DNA from: Serratia sp. M24T3 | Lineage (GTDB): Bacteria > Pseudomonadota > Gammaproteobacteria > Enterobacterales > Enterobacteriaceae | Assembly (NCBI RefSeq): GCF_000257645.1 | Contig: NZ_AJHJ01000009.1 | Coordinates: forward strand, 62,001-126,000 | Length of the DNA stretch: 64,000 nt | Reading direction: 5' to 3' | Shown: piece by piece, positions 61,330-64,000 of the stretch | Layout: each line of letters opens with the position of its first letter | How positions within the stretch are numbered: the stretch's first letter is position 1 | The notes under the pieces: model-generated | What the model saw: only the letters and a program-made list of their open reading frames with translations | Told to the model about the DNA's origin: nothing | The model's database searches: none | Made by a program: the position numbers and the translations under genes

Positions 61330-61615
61330 AGGGATTGAGCGACCAGAAATGCAAGGAAATTGCGCGCATCATGCCACTGGCAATAAAAAAGTCAATCTGG
61401 CGAAATCGAGCCGCCGCACAATCTGTATTTCGATGATTTAAATAACTAATCAATCGTCTGAATGAAGAAAATCACGGCTCGACCGAAGATTTTCTATCAA
61501 GATGATTATTAAGGAATTTATTTTAAATTTGGATGGGAAAACTTGAAAAAACAGCTTTAAAACAAGACGTTCGATTAAAAAATATCGCCGATGGTTATAA
61601 ACCCCAAAAGGGTAC
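61330..61615. other. Region upstream of ycaD without recognised gene
   Basis: A/T-rich DNA between ycaD and the serS terminator. It should contain the ycaD promoter on the minus strand. The only ORF of note is a 38-codon lysine-rich frame (61533-61649) without ribosome site that overlaps the terminator and is not accepted as a gene. Confidence 0.45.
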
Positions 61616-61647
61616 AAAAAAGGCCGAACGCCTTAACGTTCGACCTT
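61616..61647 (-). terminator. Terminator after serS
   Basis: AAGGCCGAACG (61620-61630) and CGTTCGACCTT (61637-61647) form an 11-bp stem with one mismatch and a 6-nt loop. TTTTTT follows on the minus strand. Confidence 0.88.
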
Positions 61648-61711
61648 GATGATTATTGAGAAATTAAGCGACTGATGAGACCATCGCTCTTATTTCCAAA
61701 TAATTACCTGC

Positions 61712-63076
<1,365 letters not shown>

Positions 63077-63108
63077 TTATCAGTGGTAACCTTACCGCAA
63101 GAGCAAAT

Positions 63109-64000
63109 TTATCGGTAGCGTTTTGTCGGGCTATTTTGATCTTGTTCAGTCAACCACGCCAGCTTTTCACCGATTTTACCTTCCATACCCCGTGCGGTCG
63201 GATAATAGTACTGCGTTTTTGCCATTTCAGGGGGAAAATAGTTCTCTCCCGCCGCATAGGCGTTGGGTTCGTCATGGGCGTAGCGATATTCTGCACCCAG
63301 CCCCATTTCTTTCATTAGCTTGGTTGGCGCATTGCGTAAATGCTCAGGCACGTCGTAATCGGCTTGCTCTTTGGCATCGCGCATCGCAGCTTTGAAAGCT
63401 GTGTAAACAGCGTTGCTTTTGGGCGCACAGGCCAGATAAACGATGGCCTGGGCAATTGCTCTCTCGCCTTCTGCTGGCCCAACGCGGGTAAAACAGTCCC
63501 AAGCCGCTATGGCAATTTGCATCGCGCGCGGATCGGCATTGCCCACGTCTTCGGATGCAATGGCCAGCAAACGCCTTGCAACATACAGCGGATCGCCACC
63601 GGCGGTAATAATCCGTGCATACCAGTAAAGCGCCGCATCTGGAGCAGAACCACGTACTGATTTGTGCAGCGCAGATATCAAGTCGTAATAGCGATCGCCT
63701 TTATTATCAAAGCGTGCGCTGCGTTCGCCGGAGATTTCATTGAGCAGCTCAGTAGTCAGCACTCGGACTCCCTGCTCATCAGTCTCCGCCATATCTGCCA
63801 TCATTTCGATGCTATTCAATGCACGACGGGCGTCGCCGTTGACCAACTCGGCCAACATGCGCCGAGTCTGCGGAGAAATACGGATATTTTGACCGGCATA
63901 ACCGCGATCGGCGTTGTTCATCGCCTGATCGATGACTTTCTCGATGTCGTCCGCCGTTAATCCCTTGAGCAGATAAACGCGGGCTCGGGATAGCAGCGCC
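63109..64000 (-). CDS. rarA: Replication-associated recombination protein RarA, 5' end outside window
   Basis: About 296 codons of the C-terminal two-thirds are visible; the frame is still open at base 64000. Segments matching E. coli RarA (447 aa) include [20 protein letters not shown] (the sensor 1/2 region), [41 protein letters not shown] and [20 protein letters not shown]. It ends [12 protein letters not shown]. RarA is a tetrameric AAA+ ATPase that acts at stalled forks and double-strand ends. It lies 104 bp upstream of serS on the same strand, as in E. coli. Confidence 0.96.
   Translation of the reverse strand, partial: ALLSRARVYLLKGLTADDIEKVIDQAMNNADRGYAGQNIRISPQTRRMLAELVNGDARRALNSIEMMADMAETDEQGVRVLTTELLNEISGERSARFDNKGDRYYDLISALHKSVRGSAPDAALYWYARIITAGGDPLYVARRLLAIASEDVGNADPRAMQIAIAAWDCFTRVGPAEGERAIAQAIVYLACAPKSNAVYTAFKAAMRDAKEQADYDVPEHLRNAPTKLMKEMGLGAEYRYAHDEPNAYAAGENYFPPEMAKTQYYYPTARGMEGKIGEKLAWLTEQDQNSPTKRYR

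Noticed and set aside
61533-61649. 38-codon lysine-rich frame (MGKLEKTALKQDV...) upstream of ycaD
   Set aside because: No Shine-Dalgarno and its 3' third is the serS terminator stem; most likely chance in A/T-rich DNA.

Overview
The window is a stretch of chromosomal backbone from a member of the Enterobacterales. Gene order follows the Escherichia coli region around rmf-pqi-uup-rlmKL-pyrD-ssu-pepN-pncB-asnS-ompF-aspC-muk-kdsB-lpxK-msbA-rpsA-aroA-serC-pfl-serS-rarA almost gene for gene, and the proteins are very close to their E. coli counterparts from memory. ERIC repeats (enterobacterial repetitive intergenic consensus) support the order-level placement. Family is less certain: roughly 50% GC by eye, the absence of ycaP, ycaL and ycbJ from their E. 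coli places, and an extra cold-shock gene suggest the Yersiniaceae side (Serratia/Rahnella/Ewingella/Rouxiella-like). That is inference.

Layout. Bases 1-844: the 3' part of a core-2/I-branching type glycosyltransferase gene, the only clearly accessory-looking gene. 937-8976 (minus strand): rmf (ribosome hibernation), the pqiABC lipid-transport operon, uup (ABC-F) and rlmKL (23S rRNA methylation). 9326-12331: ycbX, zapC, pyrD. 12646-17026: the complete ssuEADCB alkanesulfonate operon. 17103-26343: pepN, pncB, asnS, ompF, aspC. 26507-29923 (minus): gloC and the cell-wall pair mepK and ldtD, which cut and make 3-3 peptidoglycan cross-links. 30287-37638 (minus): cmoM-mukF-mukE-mukB, the condensin operon. 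37773-39574: elyC, kdsB, ycaR. 39910-47209 (minus): ycaQ, a divergent cold-shock gene, lpxK, msbA, comEC. 47447-53150 (minus): ihfB, rpsA, cmk, aroA, serC. 53427-59751 (plus): ycaO, then focA-pflB-pflA for anaerobic pyruvate and formate metabolism. 60184-64000 (minus): ycaD, serS and the 3' part of rarA.

Several neighbours belong together functionally: envelope maintenance (pqiABC, mepK/ldtD, elyC, kdsB, lpxK/msbA), translation (rmf, uup, rlmKL, asnS, rpsA, serS, cmoM, ycaO), and chromosome biology (mukFEB, ihfB, rarA, ycaQ, zapC). No tRNA, rRNA, CRISPR array, prophage or insertion sequence was seen.

The most interesting non-standard signals are all in intergenic DNA. First, a compact unit at 39712-39883 has its own promoter, a perfect CRP half-site pair, a 16-codon ORF resembling the start of E. 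coli AzuC, and a terminator. Second, a perfect 14-bp inverted repeat has one arm covering the ycaQ start codon. Third, there is an array of three ERIC copies between pflA and ycaD. Fourth, two tiny consecutive ORFs lie between ldtD and mukB. Fifth, the extra cold-shock protein has a broken RNP2 motif. None amounts to a demonstrated new system; the AzuC-like unit is the best candidate.
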